From assembly GCA_902805775.1 (NCBI GenBank), contig CADCUB010000044.1, forward strand, positions 1 to 46,259: a stretch of DNA of 46,259 nucleotides, read 5' to 3'. A program made the translations under genes and the position numbers. Positions within the stretch are counted from its first letter, which is position 1. The number at the start of each line of letters is the position of its first letter. The notes beneath the pieces were generated by a model that saw nothing but the letters and a program-made list of their open reading frames with translations, was not told the origin of the DNA and did not search any database. Shown in pieces: positions 27,335-37,976 of this stretch. Source of the DNA: an uncultured Frankineae bacterium. Its GTDB lineage: Bacteria; Actinomycetota; Actinomycetes; Mycobacteriales; SCTD01.

Positions 27335-28555
27335 CGCGGACCCGGCGCCCCTGCCGACCGGAGGCGCGGTCGTTGGACGCTGCTGCTCGCCGTCGTCCTC
27401 ACGGCGGTCAACCTGCGCACCGCCGTCACCAGCGTCGGTCCGCTGCTCAGCGAGGTGCAGGCCGCCACCGGCCTGAGCAGCGCGCTGGCCGGAGTGCTCA
27501 CGACGCTGCCCGTGGCCTGCTTCGCCCTGGTCGGCTGGTACGCCCCGGCGCTCGCCCACCGCTTCGGCGAGCACCGGGCGGTGGCGGCGGCGCTGGCGCT
27601 GATGACGGTCGGGCTGGCCGGCCGGGCGGCGGTGGCCTCACCTGCGCCGTTCCTCGCCCTGAGCGGGGTGGCCCTGCTCGGCGGCGCTGTCGGCAACGTG
27701 CTGCTGCCCTCGCTGGTCAAGCGCCACTTCCCCGACCGGATCGGGCCCATGACGGCGGTCTACACGACGGCGCTGGCGGTCGGGCTGACCGCGGCGGCCG
27801 CAGGTGCCGTACCGCTCGCGCAGGCCGTCGGCGAGGGCGGGTGGCGCGTCGGGCTGGGGGCCTGGGCGCTGCTGTCCGCGGTGGCCGTGCTGCCGTGGCT
27901 GCTCCACCTCGGTGAGCGCGGCGGCCCCGCGTCCCTCGGCGGAGCCCGCAGCGGCGCGCGGATGCTGCGCAGCCGCACGGCCTGGGCGCTGGCGCTGTTC
28001 TTCGGGGCGCAGTCGCTGCACGCCTACGTCTCGTTCGGCTGGTTCGCGCTGTTCTTCGCCGAGCGGGGCGGCTTCTCCGCGGCGACGTCCGGCCTGCTGG
28101 TCGCCGTCGTGGCCGGGCTGTCCATCCCCGTCTCGGCCGTGGTGCCCTCGGTGGCCGGCCGGCTGACCTCCCAGTGGCCGCTGGTCCTGCTGCACACCGC
28201 CTGCTACGTCGTCGCCTACACCGGCATGCTGCTCGCGCCGTCGGCCGGCGCGTGGCTGTGGGCGGTGCTCGTCGGGATCGCCTCGGGCGCCTTCCCGCTG
28301 GCGCTGACGATGATCGCGCTGCGGGCCCGGACCGCCGACGGCACCGCGTCGCTGTCCGCCTTCGCGCAGAGCGTCGGGTACGTCCTGGCCGGCAGCGGCC
28401 CGCTGCTCGTCGGGGTGCTGCACGACGCCGAGGGCGAGTGGGCCGGCACCTTCGTCCTGCTGTTCGCCACCCTCGGCGTCATGGCGGTGTCGGGCTGGTT
28501 CGCCTCGCAGCCGCGCGTCGTCGAGGACGAGCTGCCGCCGCGGCCCGTCGGCTGA
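27260..28555 (+). CDS. MFS transporter, CynX/NimT-like
   Basis: LLLAVVLTAVNLRTAVTSVGPLLSEVQAATGLSSALAGVLTTLPVACFALVGWYAPALAHRFG...GNVLLPSLVKRHFPDRIGPMTAVYTTALAVGLTAAA; 12-TM pattern. Confidence 0.88.
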   Translation: MPAPRVPAPGVPAPGVPAPGVLAPERGPGAPADRRRGRWTLLLAVVLTAVNLRTAVTSVGPLLSEVQAATGLSSALAGVLTTLPVACFALVGWYAPALAHRFGEHRAVAAALALMTVGLAGRAAVASPAPFLALSGVALLGGAVGNVLLPSLVKRHFPDRIGPMTAVYTTALAVGLTAAAAGAVPLAQAVGEGGWRVGLGAWALLSAVAVLPWLLHLGERGGPASLGGARSGARMLRSRTAWALALFFGAQSLHAYVSFGWFALFFAERGGFSAATSGLLVAVVAGLSIPVSAVVPSVAGRLTSQWPLVLLHTACYVVAYTGMLLAPSAGAWLWAVLVGIASGAFPLALTMIALRARTADGTASLSAFAQSVGYVLAGSGPLLVGVLHDAEGEWAGTFVLLFATLGVMAVSGWFASQPRVVEDELPPRPVG

Positions 28556-28612
28556 CGGCCGACGGTCGGTCCGAGGCCCGTCAGCCCCGCCCGGCGCCCG
28601 TCTGCTCGGCGC

Positions 28613-30025
28613 TCACAGCGGCGGGGCCGCGGCGGCCAGCGCCTCCAGGGCGGCGTCGAAGCACTCGGGGGGAGGGGTGACCAGGCCCGCGCCGACCTGG
28701 CCGGTCCCCGCCACCCGACCGGCCATCCCGGTGTTGATCTGCGGCAGGACACCGGTGCGCACGACCTGGACGACGTCGATGCCGGTCGGGGTCCCGCGGA
28801 AGTCCAGCACCGGCACCGTGAAGGCCCGGCTCTCGGCCAGGGTGATCTCGTACATCCGGGTGGTGGTCGACAGGGCGTACGCCGCGTCGCCCCCCACCAG
28901 CCGGACGATGGCCGGGGCCGCGGCCATGGCGAAGCCGCCGAGCCCGCCGGTCTCGGTGATCGCGGAGTCACCGATGTCGGGGTTGGCGTCCTGCGGGCCG
29001 AACGAGCCCAGGAACAGGCCGTCGGCCACCAGGGCGGGCGCGGTGAACCAGGCGTCGCCCGTGCCGGAGGTCTGCACGCCGAAGTCGGTGCCGTTGCGGG
29101 CCATCGCCACCACGAGCGTCGAGCCGGGCACGTCGCGGGCGGCGTCGGTCGCCAGCTTGCAGGCCGGCATCACGAGGTTGAGGAAGAAGTGGTCGTTGCC
29201 GCCGACGAAGCGCGCGACCTCCGCCACGTCGCGGGTCGGGGCGCCGCTCGACAGCAGGTCGGGCAGCAGCTCGCGCAGCAGCATGAGCGTGCCCGCGCGG
29301 TTGCGGTTGTGGCCCTCGTCGCCCATCTGCAGCATCTGGGCGACGATCGCCCGCACGTCGACGGGTCCGTGCCGCCGGACGGCCGCGCCGAGCAGCGGGC
29401 CGAGCACCGCCGACATCCACCGCAGCCGGTCGAGGACCTCCGGGCCGAACGCGCCGTAGCGCAGCACCTTGCCGAGCCCCTCGTTGAGCGAGCACCAGGC
29501 GCGGCCGCCGTGCACGGCGTCCTCCAGCTCGACCATCCACATCGACGGGCTGACGACGCCGGCCATCGGCCCCACCGCCCCGCGTCCGTGGCAGGGCTCC
29601 AGGACGATCCCGTCACCCGCCGCGAGCGCCGCCTCGGCCCGCTCGGGGGTGTCGGCGAGGCCCTCGAGCAGCACGGCGCCGATCAGCGCCCCGCGCAGGG
29701 GGCCGGACGCGCGCTCCCAGGTGAGGGGCGGCCCGGCGTGCAGGAAGGTGCCGGGCTCCAGGCCGAGCGCCTGCGCGGCCGGGCGCACGTCGACGAGCGT
29801 CGCCTCGGCCGACAGCAGGCGCTCCACGGCCGTGGCGTTGGCCGCCTCGCGCCGGGGGTCGGCGACGACCCGGGCGAGCGCGTCAGCACTGCCGCGCGGC
29901 GGTCGCCAGTCGACCGCCTCGACGACCGCGGCCTGGTCCTGCAGCGCCTGCGTGAGGACGGCGGCGCCCGCGGTGACCGTACGGGGCTCGCGGGTGAGCA
30001 GGCCCGACAGCGGGGCGGAGGTCAT
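28613..30025 (-). CDS. DUF1116 protein, YlbE/AllG-like (oxamate carbamoyltransferase-type component)
   Basis: LGPLLGAAVRRHGPVDVRAIVAQMLQMGDEGHNRNRAGTLMLLRELLPDLL...VARFVGGNDHFFLNLVMPACKLATDAARDVPGSTLVVAMARNGTDFGVQTSGTGDAWFTAPA...DSAITETGGLGGFAMAAAPAIV; next to fdrA. Confidence 0.9.
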   Translation of the reverse strand: MTSAPLSGLLTREPRTVTAGAAVLTQALQDQAAVVEAVDWRPPRGSADALARVVADPRREAANATAVERLLSAEATLVDVRPAAQALGLEPGTFLHAGPPLTWERASGPLRGALIGAVLLEGLADTPERAEAALAAGDGIVLEPCHGRGAVGPMAGVVSPSMWMVELEDAVHGGRAWCSLNEGLGKVLRYGAFGPEVLDRLRWMSAVLGPLLGAAVRRHGPVDVRAIVAQMLQMGDEGHNRNRAGTLMLLRELLPDLLSSGAPTRDVAEVARFVGGNDHFFLNLVMPACKLATDAARDVPGSTLVVAMARNGTDFGVQTSGTGDAWFTAPALVADGLFLGSFGPQDANPDIGDSAITETGGLGGFAMAAAPAIVRLVGGDAAYALSTTTRMYEITLAESRAFTVPVLDFRGTPTGIDVVQVVRTGVLPQINTGMAGRVAGTGQVGAGLVTPPPECFDAALEALAAAAPPL

Positions 30026-31524
30026 GCGATCGCCTCCCGAGCGACGAGCGAGACCGCTCGCCGGGCGGCGGCGGCGTTGGACAGCAGGACGGTGGCGCCC
30101 GCGTCGCGCAGCGCCTGGGCCTGGCGGTCCAGGCCCTGCGGATCACCCGCCGCCCCGCACAGGGACACGACCAGGTCGAGCGGACGGCCCGCGTCCCGGC
30201 GGGCCGCAGCGAGGGCCGGGGCGAGGGACGCGGCCGGGTCGGGGTCGGCGCCGTGCCCGAGCACGACGTCGAGCAGCACGACGCCGACCGCCGGGTCGGC
30301 GGCCTCCTGGGCGAGGCGCTCCAGGCGCAGCGTCGGGTCGATCATCGGGTGCGGCCGGCCGGCGGTGAGCCGGTCGTCGCCGAAGTCGACCATGACGTGC
30401 CCGTCGGCCCGCAGGTCGTCGGGCAGCGCCCACTCCGGCCGCAGCGGGATGTTCGAGCGCACCGGTCCCAGCGCCGCGGCGGCGATCGCCATCGCCTCGT
30501 CGCACAGCGTCCCCCCGCTGAACAGCCCGCGCAGCGCGCCGCCGCCCTGCGCACCGCCCTCGGCCTGGCGGACCTGCGGCGCCGGCCAGACCGGCCACTC
30601 GGGCACCGGGAGGTCGAGCTCGCGCAGGACGTCCTCGACGACCGCCGTCAGGTCGGGCTGGCCCTCGCCGAGCAGCGCCAGGCGCACCGGGGTGCGCAGC
30701 GCGCCGGCCCGTGCCCGGACGCGCTCGGAGACCTCGGGCGCAGCCGGCTTGGACACCACCACGACCAGGTCGGTGCCGGGGTCGGCGTCGAACGCGTCGA
30801 GCGCCTGCAGCGTCGAGCGACCGCCGACCGCCGCCGACAGGTCGCGTCCCCCGACCCCCAGGCAGGCGCTCAGCCCCGCGCCCGCGGCGTCCAGCAGGCA
30901 CATCACCTGCTGGGCGCCGGTGCCGGACGCCGCCACCAGGCCCACGCGACCGGGCCGCACGACGTTGGCGAAGCCCAGGCCCACGCCACCGACGACGGCG
31001 GTGCCGCAGTCGGGGCCCATGACGAGCAGGTCGCGCCGGGCCGCCTCGTCCTTGAGCCGGACCTCGTGCTCGACGGGCACCCCGTCGCTGAAGACCAGGA
31101 CGGACAGGCCGGACTGCAGCGCGTCCATCGCCTCGACGAAGGCGTAGCGGCCGGGCACCGAGACCAGCGCCAGGTCGGCGTCGGAGCGCGCCGCGGCCGA
31201 GCGGGTCGTCCGGGCCGCCGGCGGCGCGCCCCCCGGTGCGCCGCTCGACGTCGGGGCCTGCGCGCTCAGGGCGGCCTCCAGCGCCTGCAGGGCGCCGGCG
31301 AGCGCGCCGCCGTCCTCGGCCCGCACGCCGACCAGCAGGTCGTCCGGTCCGGCGCCGTCGGGGACCCGCAGTCCCATGCCCTCGAGCAGCTCGAGGTTGA
31401 GCCCGGTGGCCATGGCGACCAGCGCGGCCGTGACGCCGGGGGAGGAGCGGACGGCCCGGGTGACCTGCATCAGGGCGACCGAGTCGCGGTAGGCGCCCCG
31501 CCGCAGCTCGACGTGGTCGCTCAT
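30022..31524 (-). CDS. fdrA: FdrA family protein (AllF-like, acyl-CoA-synthetase-like fold)
   Basis: VELRRGAYRDSVALMQVTRAVRSSPGVTAALVAMATGLNLELLEGMG...LLVMGPDCGTAVVGGVGLGFANVVRPGRVGLVAASGTGAQQVMCLLD. Confidence 0.9.
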   Translation of the reverse strand: MSDHVELRRGAYRDSVALMQVTRAVRSSPGVTAALVAMATGLNLELLEGMGLRVPDGAGPDDLLVGVRAEDGGALAGALQALEAALSAQAPTSSGAPGGAPPAARTTRSAAARSDADLALVSVPGRYAFVEAMDALQSGLSVLVFSDGVPVEHEVRLKDEAARRDLLVMGPDCGTAVVGGVGLGFANVVRPGRVGLVAASGTGAQQVMCLLDAAGAGLSACLGVGGRDLSAAVGGRSTLQALDAFDADPGTDLVVVVSKPAAPEVSERVRARAGALRTPVRLALLGEGQPDLTAVVEDVLRELDLPVPEWPVWPAPQVRQAEGGAQGGGALRGLFSGGTLCDEAMAIAAAALGPVRSNIPLRPEWALPDDLRADGHVMVDFGDDRLTAGRPHPMIDPTLRLERLAQEAADPAVGVVLLDVVLGHGADPDPAASLAPALAAARRDAGRPLDLVVSLCGAAGDPQGLDRQAQALRDAGATVLLSNAAAARRAVSLVAREAIA

Positions 31525-32429
31525 CGGTCCTCCGGGAGGTCGGGGGCAGCGGGCCGGGCCCGTGCGCACAGGGCCTGCGCCGCGGCGAGCACGCCGCGGG
31601 CCGTGTCGGCACCCGAGGTGTGACCGACCGCCAGCAGGGCGTTCAGCGCCGGGCGCAGCGCGGGCCGGCCGGTCAGCGCGTCGACGAGGTCGAGCACCGC
31701 AGGTGCGGCTGCCCCGCGCGCGGCGTGCCGGAGCAGCGCCGCTGACAGCGCGCAGGTCCGGCCGCGGGCCGTGCGGCTCACGTGCTCCCCGAGCCCGTCC
31801 GCGGTGGCCGCCAAGGCGGCCGCGCCGGGCGTCGTCCTCAGCCGGGCGCAGGCGACCAGTGCTCCGGCCAGGACGTCGTCGCCGGACGGCGTCAGGCCCG
31901 GCCCCAGGCCCATCAGCGCGTCCGCGGCTCGACGGGCCGCGGCGACGTCGAGCGCGGCCAGCGCGGCGGACACCTGCGCGCTGCCGGTCCGCAGCGCGGC
32001 GGACAGGGGGCCGACGTGCGGGTCGGGCAGCGCGCCGGCCAGCTCGTCGAGGCGGTCGTCGCCGACGGCGGCGCCGGGAGGGACGGCTGCGGCGTCGGCC
32101 CGCCAGCGCGCGACCGGGTAGCGGACGCCGGCCACCTCCAGCACCCCGTCGCGCACCCGGGCCGGCTGACCGGCGCGGTGCACGGCGAGCGGCCCGGCCG
32201 TGCTGGCAGCGGCCAGGACGAGGGCGTTGGGCAGGCGCAGGCCGTCGCAGGTGACGACCGCGACGACCTCGCCCCCGCCCTCCCCGTCACCGTCACGGTC
32301 GCCGCCGCCGCGCTCGAGCTCGACGTACACCGCGGACGGGAACGCGCCGAGGACCCGGCCGCGCGCGGGGGCGGCCAGCGCGGGGCGCACAGCGGCGCTG
32401 CCCACCGTCGGTCGGTCCGTCGTCGGCAC
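31521..32429 (-). CDS. DUF2877 protein (YlbF/AllH-like)
   Basis: GRVLGAFPSAVYVEL...ADALMGLGPGLTPSGDDVLAGALVACARLRT (GLGPGLTPSGDDxLxG signature); 4-bp overlap with fdrA. Confidence 0.9.
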   Translation of the reverse strand: MPTTDRPTVGSAAVRPALAAPARGRVLGAFPSAVYVELERGGGDRDGDGEGGGEVVAVVTCDGLRLPNALVLAAASTAGPLAVHRAGQPARVRDGVLEVAGVRYPVARWRADAAAVPPGAAVGDDRLDELAGALPDPHVGPLSAALRTGSAQVSAALAALDVAAARRAADALMGLGPGLTPSGDDVLAGALVACARLRTTPGAAALAATADGLGEHVSRTARGRTCALSAALLRHAARGAAAPAVLDLVDALTGRPALRPALNALLAVGHTSGADTARGVLAAAQALCARARPAAPDLPEDR

Positions 32430-32645
32430 ACCGGGACGCTAGTGGGTGGTCGGGTGGCGGCGGGTGCCCGCCCCGCGACCGGCCGGCGACCGTGACGGGC
32501 CAGGACCGCGCGACTCGCCAGCGACGTCGTCGGCGTTTGCGCCTCGGGACGGGCCGGCCGGGGCTACCGTCCGTCCCGCCGCACCGCGACCCCTGCGGGA
32601 GACCACCTCCAGGGACCGGGCGGTCGCGTCTCGGGGGGAGCGGGC
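32430..32645. promoter_or_regulatory. Divergent control region between DUF2877-fdrA-DUF1116 and the permease/Mo-hydroxylase operon
   Basis: 216-bp intergenic gap between head-to-head starts; ctaccgtcc at 32564-32572 resembles TANNNT -10 elements. Confidence 0.55.
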
Positions 32646-34106
32646 ATGCAGCTGGGTCTCGGGTGGAAGCTCCACGGCGACGGGTCGACGCCCCGGGCGG
32701 GGGAGGTCGTCCGCCCGGACGAACGCCTGTCCTGGGGCCGGACGGTCGGTCTGGGCGCCCAGCACATCGTCGCGATGTTCGGGGCGACGTTCGTCTTCCC
32801 GCTCATCATGGGGCTCAGCCCCCAGCTCGCGATCATGATGAGCGGCGTCGCCACGATCCTGTTCCTGCTGCTGGTGCAGGGCCGGGTGCCGAGCTACCTC
32901 GGCACGAGCGCGTCCTTCGTGGGCGGCGTCGCGGCCATCCGCGAGCAGGGCGGCACCAGCCAGGAGGTGACCGGTGCGATCCTCGTCGCCGGTGCGGTGC
33001 TCGCCGTCGTGGGCCTGGTCATCCACGTCGCGGGCGCCCGCGCCATCTTCGCCGTCCTGCCGCCGGTCGTGACCGGCGCCGTCGTCATGCTCATCGGCTT
33101 CAACCTCGCGCCCGTCGTGGCGAACGTCTACTGGCCACAGGACCAGTGGATCGCGCTCATCGTCATGTTCGCCGTCATCGTCATGAGCCTGGCGCTGCGC
33201 GGCTTCCTCGGCCGCATCTCGATCTTCCTGGGGCTGGTCTTCGGCTACGCCCTGTCCTGGGTCTTCGACCGGACCTTCGGCCAGATCACCTCCTTCGACG
33301 CCGCGGCCCGTGACATCACCACGCGCTACCGCGTGAACTGGGACAGTGTGCGGTCCGCCGACTGGATCGGCTTCCCGCCGGAGACGACGACCGCGGCCGA
33401 CGGCATGTCGGTCGCCGGCTGGCACCTCCCCGACTTCCGCCTCGCGTTCGTCCTGCTCGTGCTGCCGGCCGTCATCGCCCTGGTCGCCGAGAACGTCGGC
33501 CACGTCAAGGCCGTCGCGGAGATGACCGACACCGACCTCGACCCGGTCATGGGTCGCGCCGTCGCCGCCGACGGCATCGCGACGGTGGTCACGAGCAGCG
33601 TGGGCGGCTCGCCGACCACGACCTACGCCGAGAACATCGGCGTCATGGCCGCGACCCGCGTCTACTCCACGGCGGCCTACTACGTCGCCGCGGTCGTGGC
33701 GATCCTGTTCGGCCTGTCGCCGAAGTTCGGCGCGCTCATCTCCGCCACACCCGGTGGCGTCCTGGGCGGCATCACCGTCGTGCTGTACGGGATGATCGGC
33801 CTGCTGGGCGCGAAGATCTGGATCGAGAACCGCGTCGACTTCGGCAACCCGGTGAACCTCGTCCCGGTGGCCGCGGGCATCATCCTCGCGATCGGCGACA
33901 CCGAGCTGCAGGTCACCGACGAGTTCACGCTCAGCGGCATCGCGCTGGGCACCATCGTCACGATCCTCGGCTACCACCTGGCCCGCCGGCTCGCGCCGGC
34001 CCACCTGCGCGGCGCGGCCGACTCCTCCACGTCGCTGGTGCTCAACGAGCCGGACATGTACCGCGCGGACCCGCAGGACGACGACCGCGACCGCCTGCGA
34101 CGCTGA
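32646..34106 (+). CDS. Uracil/xanthine permease family (NCS2) transporter
   Basis: TVGLGAQHIVAMFGATFVFPLIMGLSPQLAIMMSGVATILFLLLVQGRVPSYLGTSASFVGGVAAI...ALVAENVGHVKAVAEMTDTDLDPVMGRAVAADGIATVVTSSVGGSPTTTYAENIGVMAATRVYST. Confidence 0.93.
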   Translation: MQLGLGWKLHGDGSTPRAGEVVRPDERLSWGRTVGLGAQHIVAMFGATFVFPLIMGLSPQLAIMMSGVATILFLLLVQGRVPSYLGTSASFVGGVAAIREQGGTSQEVTGAILVAGAVLAVVGLVIHVAGARAIFAVLPPVVTGAVVMLIGFNLAPVVANVYWPQDQWIALIVMFAVIVMSLALRGFLGRISIFLGLVFGYALSWVFDRTFGQITSFDAAARDITTRYRVNWDSVRSADWIGFPPETTTAADGMSVAGWHLPDFRLAFVLLVLPAVIALVAENVGHVKAVAEMTDTDLDPVMGRAVAADGIATVVTSSVGGSPTTTYAENIGVMAATRVYSTAAYYVAAVVAILFGLSPKFGALISATPGGVLGGITVVLYGMIGLLGAKIWIENRVDFGNPVNLVPVAAGIILAIGDTELQVTDEFTLSGIALGTIVTILGYHLARRLAPAHLRGAADSSTSLVLNEPDMYRADPQDDDRDRLRR

Positions 34107-34138
34107 TCCGCCGTGCCCACCCCCCGACAGGAGCCGCG

Positions 34139-35040
34139 GTGAAACCGGCGCCCTTCACGCTGCACTCGCCCTCGACGCTCGACGAGACGCTCGAGGTGCT
34201 CGAGGAGCTCGGCGACGACGCGAAGGTGCTGGCCGGCGGCCAGAGCCTGATCCCGATGCTCAACATGCGCCTGGCCGCACCGGCCCACCTCGTCGACGTC
34301 AACGGCGTGCGCGAGCTGGCCACGGTGTCGGCCTCGGCCTCGGGAGTGCGGGTCGGCGCGCTCGCCCGGCACACCCAGGTCCTGCGCGACGCCGGCGCCG
34401 CCGCCGCTGTACCGCTGCTGCCCCAGGCGCTCTCGCTGGTGGCGCACCCGGTCGTCCGCAACCGGGGGACGACCGTCGGCAGCCTGGTGCACGCCGACCC
34501 GTCGGGCGAGATGACCGCCGTGCTCGCCCTGCTGGGCGGCAGCCTCGAGCTGCGCAGCCGCACCCGCACGCGCACCGTGGGGGCCGACGCGTTCTTCCTC
34601 GGCCCCCTCGAGGCCGACCTGCAGCCCGGCGAGCTGGCGGTCTCGGCCACCTTCCCGGCCCTGCCGCCGCGCTCCGGCACGGCCTTCCGCGAGGTCGCCC
34701 GCCGGCACGGCGACTACGCGGTCTGCGGGGTGGCGGCGGCGGTGACGCTCGACGCCGCCGGACGGGTGGAGCGCGCTGCGGTGTCGTACATCTCGATGAC
34801 GCCGACACCGGTCGTCGTCGACGCCACCGACGCCGTGTCCGGCCGGCTGTGGGACGCCGCCGACTGGGCGGCCGCGGCCCGGTCCTGCGGCGACGCCGTC
34901 GACCCCGAGCCCGACCTGCACGCCAGTGCCGCCTACCGCCGGCACCTGGGCACGGTGCTGACCCGGCAGGCGCTGTCGGAAGCGGCGGCGCACGCTCGTA
35001 CGGCGACCGACGCCCCGCTCGAGACCGCCGGAGGAGCAGC

Positions 35041-35044
<4 letters not shown>
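34139..35044 (+). CDS. Molybdenum hydroxylase FAD-binding subunit (CoxM/XdhB-like)
   Basis: LAGGQSLIPMLNMRLAAPAHLVDVNGV...HPVVRNRGTTVGSLVHADPSGEMTAVLALLGG. Confidence 0.92.
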
Positions 35045-35552
<508 letters not shown>

Positions 35553-35556
<4 letters not shown>

Positions 35557-37976
35557 CGACCCGGCTGTTCGGCGCGCCGGTGCCGCGCTCCGAGGACGCC
35601 CGCCTGCTCACCGGCGGTGGCCGCTACCTCGACGACCTCGGCCACGACGCGGCTGCGGTCGCCTTCGTGCGCAGCCCGCACGCCCACGCGCGCATCGTCG
35701 ACGTCGACGTCACCGACGCGCTCGACGTCGAGGGCCTGCTCGCCGTCTACACCTACGAGGACCTCGAGGGCGCGCTCGCGGAGCCGCTGCCGCTGCTCAT
35801 CCCGCACCCGAGCATCGTCGCCGGCCGCACCGCGCACGCCCTGGCCTCGGGCGTCGTCCACCACGTCGGCGAGCCGGTCGTCATGGTCGTCGCGAGCGAC
35901 CGCTACGTCGCCGAGGACGTCTGCGACCGGATCCGCGTCGAGTACGACGTGCTGCCCGCCGTGGTGGGCGTGCGCAACGCCCGCGACGCGACCCACCTGG
36001 CGCACGCCGACGTGCCCGGCAACGTCGCGGCGCACCTGGTGCAGGAGGTCGGTGACGCCCGCGCCGCCATCGACGCGGCGCCGCACGTGCTCGAGCTCGA
36101 GCTCGACATCGAGCGCAGCGCCTGCACGCCGCTCGAGGGCCGGGGCGTCTACGCGCGCTGGGACGCCGACGAGTCGCGCCTGCGGCTGTGGAGCTCCACG
36201 CAGACCACCACCGGCGTGCGCGCCGCCGTCGCCGCCAAGCTCGAGCTGCCGCTGAGCGCCGTCGACTGCACGGCGCCGGACGTCGGCGGAGGCTTCGGCG
36301 TGAAGATCATGCACCCGTGGCCGGAGGAGGTGCTCGTGCCCTGGGCGGCGCGCCGGCTCGACCGCGAGCTCAAGTGGACCGAGGACCGGCGCGAGCACTT
36401 CGTCTCCTCCGCCCACGAGCGCGCGCAGGTGCAGCAGGTGCGCGTCGGCTTCGACGACGCCGGCCGGCTGCTCGGACTCGACGTGCGCTTCTGGCACGAC
36501 AACGGCGCCTACCTGCCGTACGGCGTCATCGTCCCGATCATCACCTCGACGCAGCTGCTCGGGCCGTACAAGCCGGGCGCCTACCGGGTCGAGTTCGACA
36601 GCCTCTACACCAACACCGTCATCGTGACGCCCTACCGCGGCGCCGGCCGGCCGCAGGGCGTGTTCGCGATGGAGCGGACGATGGACGCGATCGCCGACCA
36701 CCTCGGGCGAGACCGGGTCGCGGTGCGGGAGGCCAACTTCATCGGTCCCGACGAGATGCCGTACGACCAGCAGATGACCTTCCAGGACGGCCGTCCGCTG
36801 GTCTACGACTCGGGCGACTTCCCGGCGACCATGGCCAAGCTCAAGGACCTGGTGGGCTGGGACGAGTTCGCGGCCTACCGCGAGCAGGCGCGCGCCGAGG
36901 GCCGCCGGGTCGGCATCGGCGTCGCCTGCTACGTGGAGGGCACCGGAGTCGGGCCGTACGAAGGCGGTCACGTGCAGGTCGAGACGAGCGGCAAGGTCGT
37001 CGTCGCCACCGGTCTGACGACGCAGGGGCAGGGCCACGAGACGGTGTTCGCGCAGATCGTCGCGGACGAGCTCGGCGTGCCGTTCGAGGACGTCACCGTG
37101 ACGACCGGCGACACGCGGCGGATGCCCTACTCCGTCGGCACCTTCGCGTCGCGGGCGGCCGTGATGAGCGGCAACGCCGTCGGTCTCGCGGCGCGCAACG
37201 TGCGCACCAAGGCGCTGCGCATCGCCGGTGACGCGCTCGAGGCCGACCCGCAGGACCTCGAGATCGTCGACGGCCAGGTGCGGGTGAAGGGCAACCCGTC
37301 GGTCGGCCTGCCGCTGTCGACCGTCGCGGTGCTGTCGAACCCGCTCCGGTACGCCTTCGACAAGGCCTCCCAGGCCGCCACGCAGTTCGTCGTCGGCGAC
37401 CCCGACTCGCCGCCGGTCGCCGAGGACGACGAGCCGGGGCTCGAGGGCCGCGACTTCTACTCCCCGCCGCAGTCCACCTACGCCAACGGCATGCACGCCG
37501 TCGTGGTCGAGACCGACCCGGAGACCGCCGAGATCCGCATCCTGCGCTACTGCGTCGTGCACGACTGCGGCAACGTCGTGAACCCCATGATCGTGGAGGG
37601 CCAGATCCACGGCGGCGTGGCGCAGGGCGTCGGCGGCGCGCTGTACGAGCGGATGGCCTACGACGAGGACGGCCAGCTGCTCAACGCCTCGTTCATGGAC
37701 TTCCTCATGCCCTACGCGACGGAGGTGCCCGCGACCGTCGAGATCGACCACCTCGAGACCCCGTCGCCGCTCAACCCCCTCGGCATCAAGGGCGCCGGCG
37801 AGGCCGGGGTCATCCCGGGCGCCGCGGCGTTCGCCTCGGCGATCGAGGACGCCGAGGGCTTCCGCATCAGCGCCATGCCGATCTCGCCCAGCGAGCTGTT
37901 CGCGCTGCGCGCGCGCTTCGCCGCAGGGGACATCCCGGCGGTCCGCACCGCACCCCGTCCGGAGGGCACCTCGTGA
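35553..37976 (+). CDS. Molybdopterin-binding large subunit, xanthine dehydrogenase/form II CoxL-like
   Basis: APDVGGGFGVKI...TPYRGAGRPQG...GTFASRAAVMSGNAV...KGAGEAGVIPGAAAFASAIEDA (catalytic Glu motif). Confidence 0.93.

Noticed and set aside
28550-28586. Possible terminator between the MFS gene and DUF1116 gene (ggctgacgg...ccgtcagcc)
   Set aside because: Only a 9-bp stem with a long 19-nt loop; too weak to call as a feature without folding calculations
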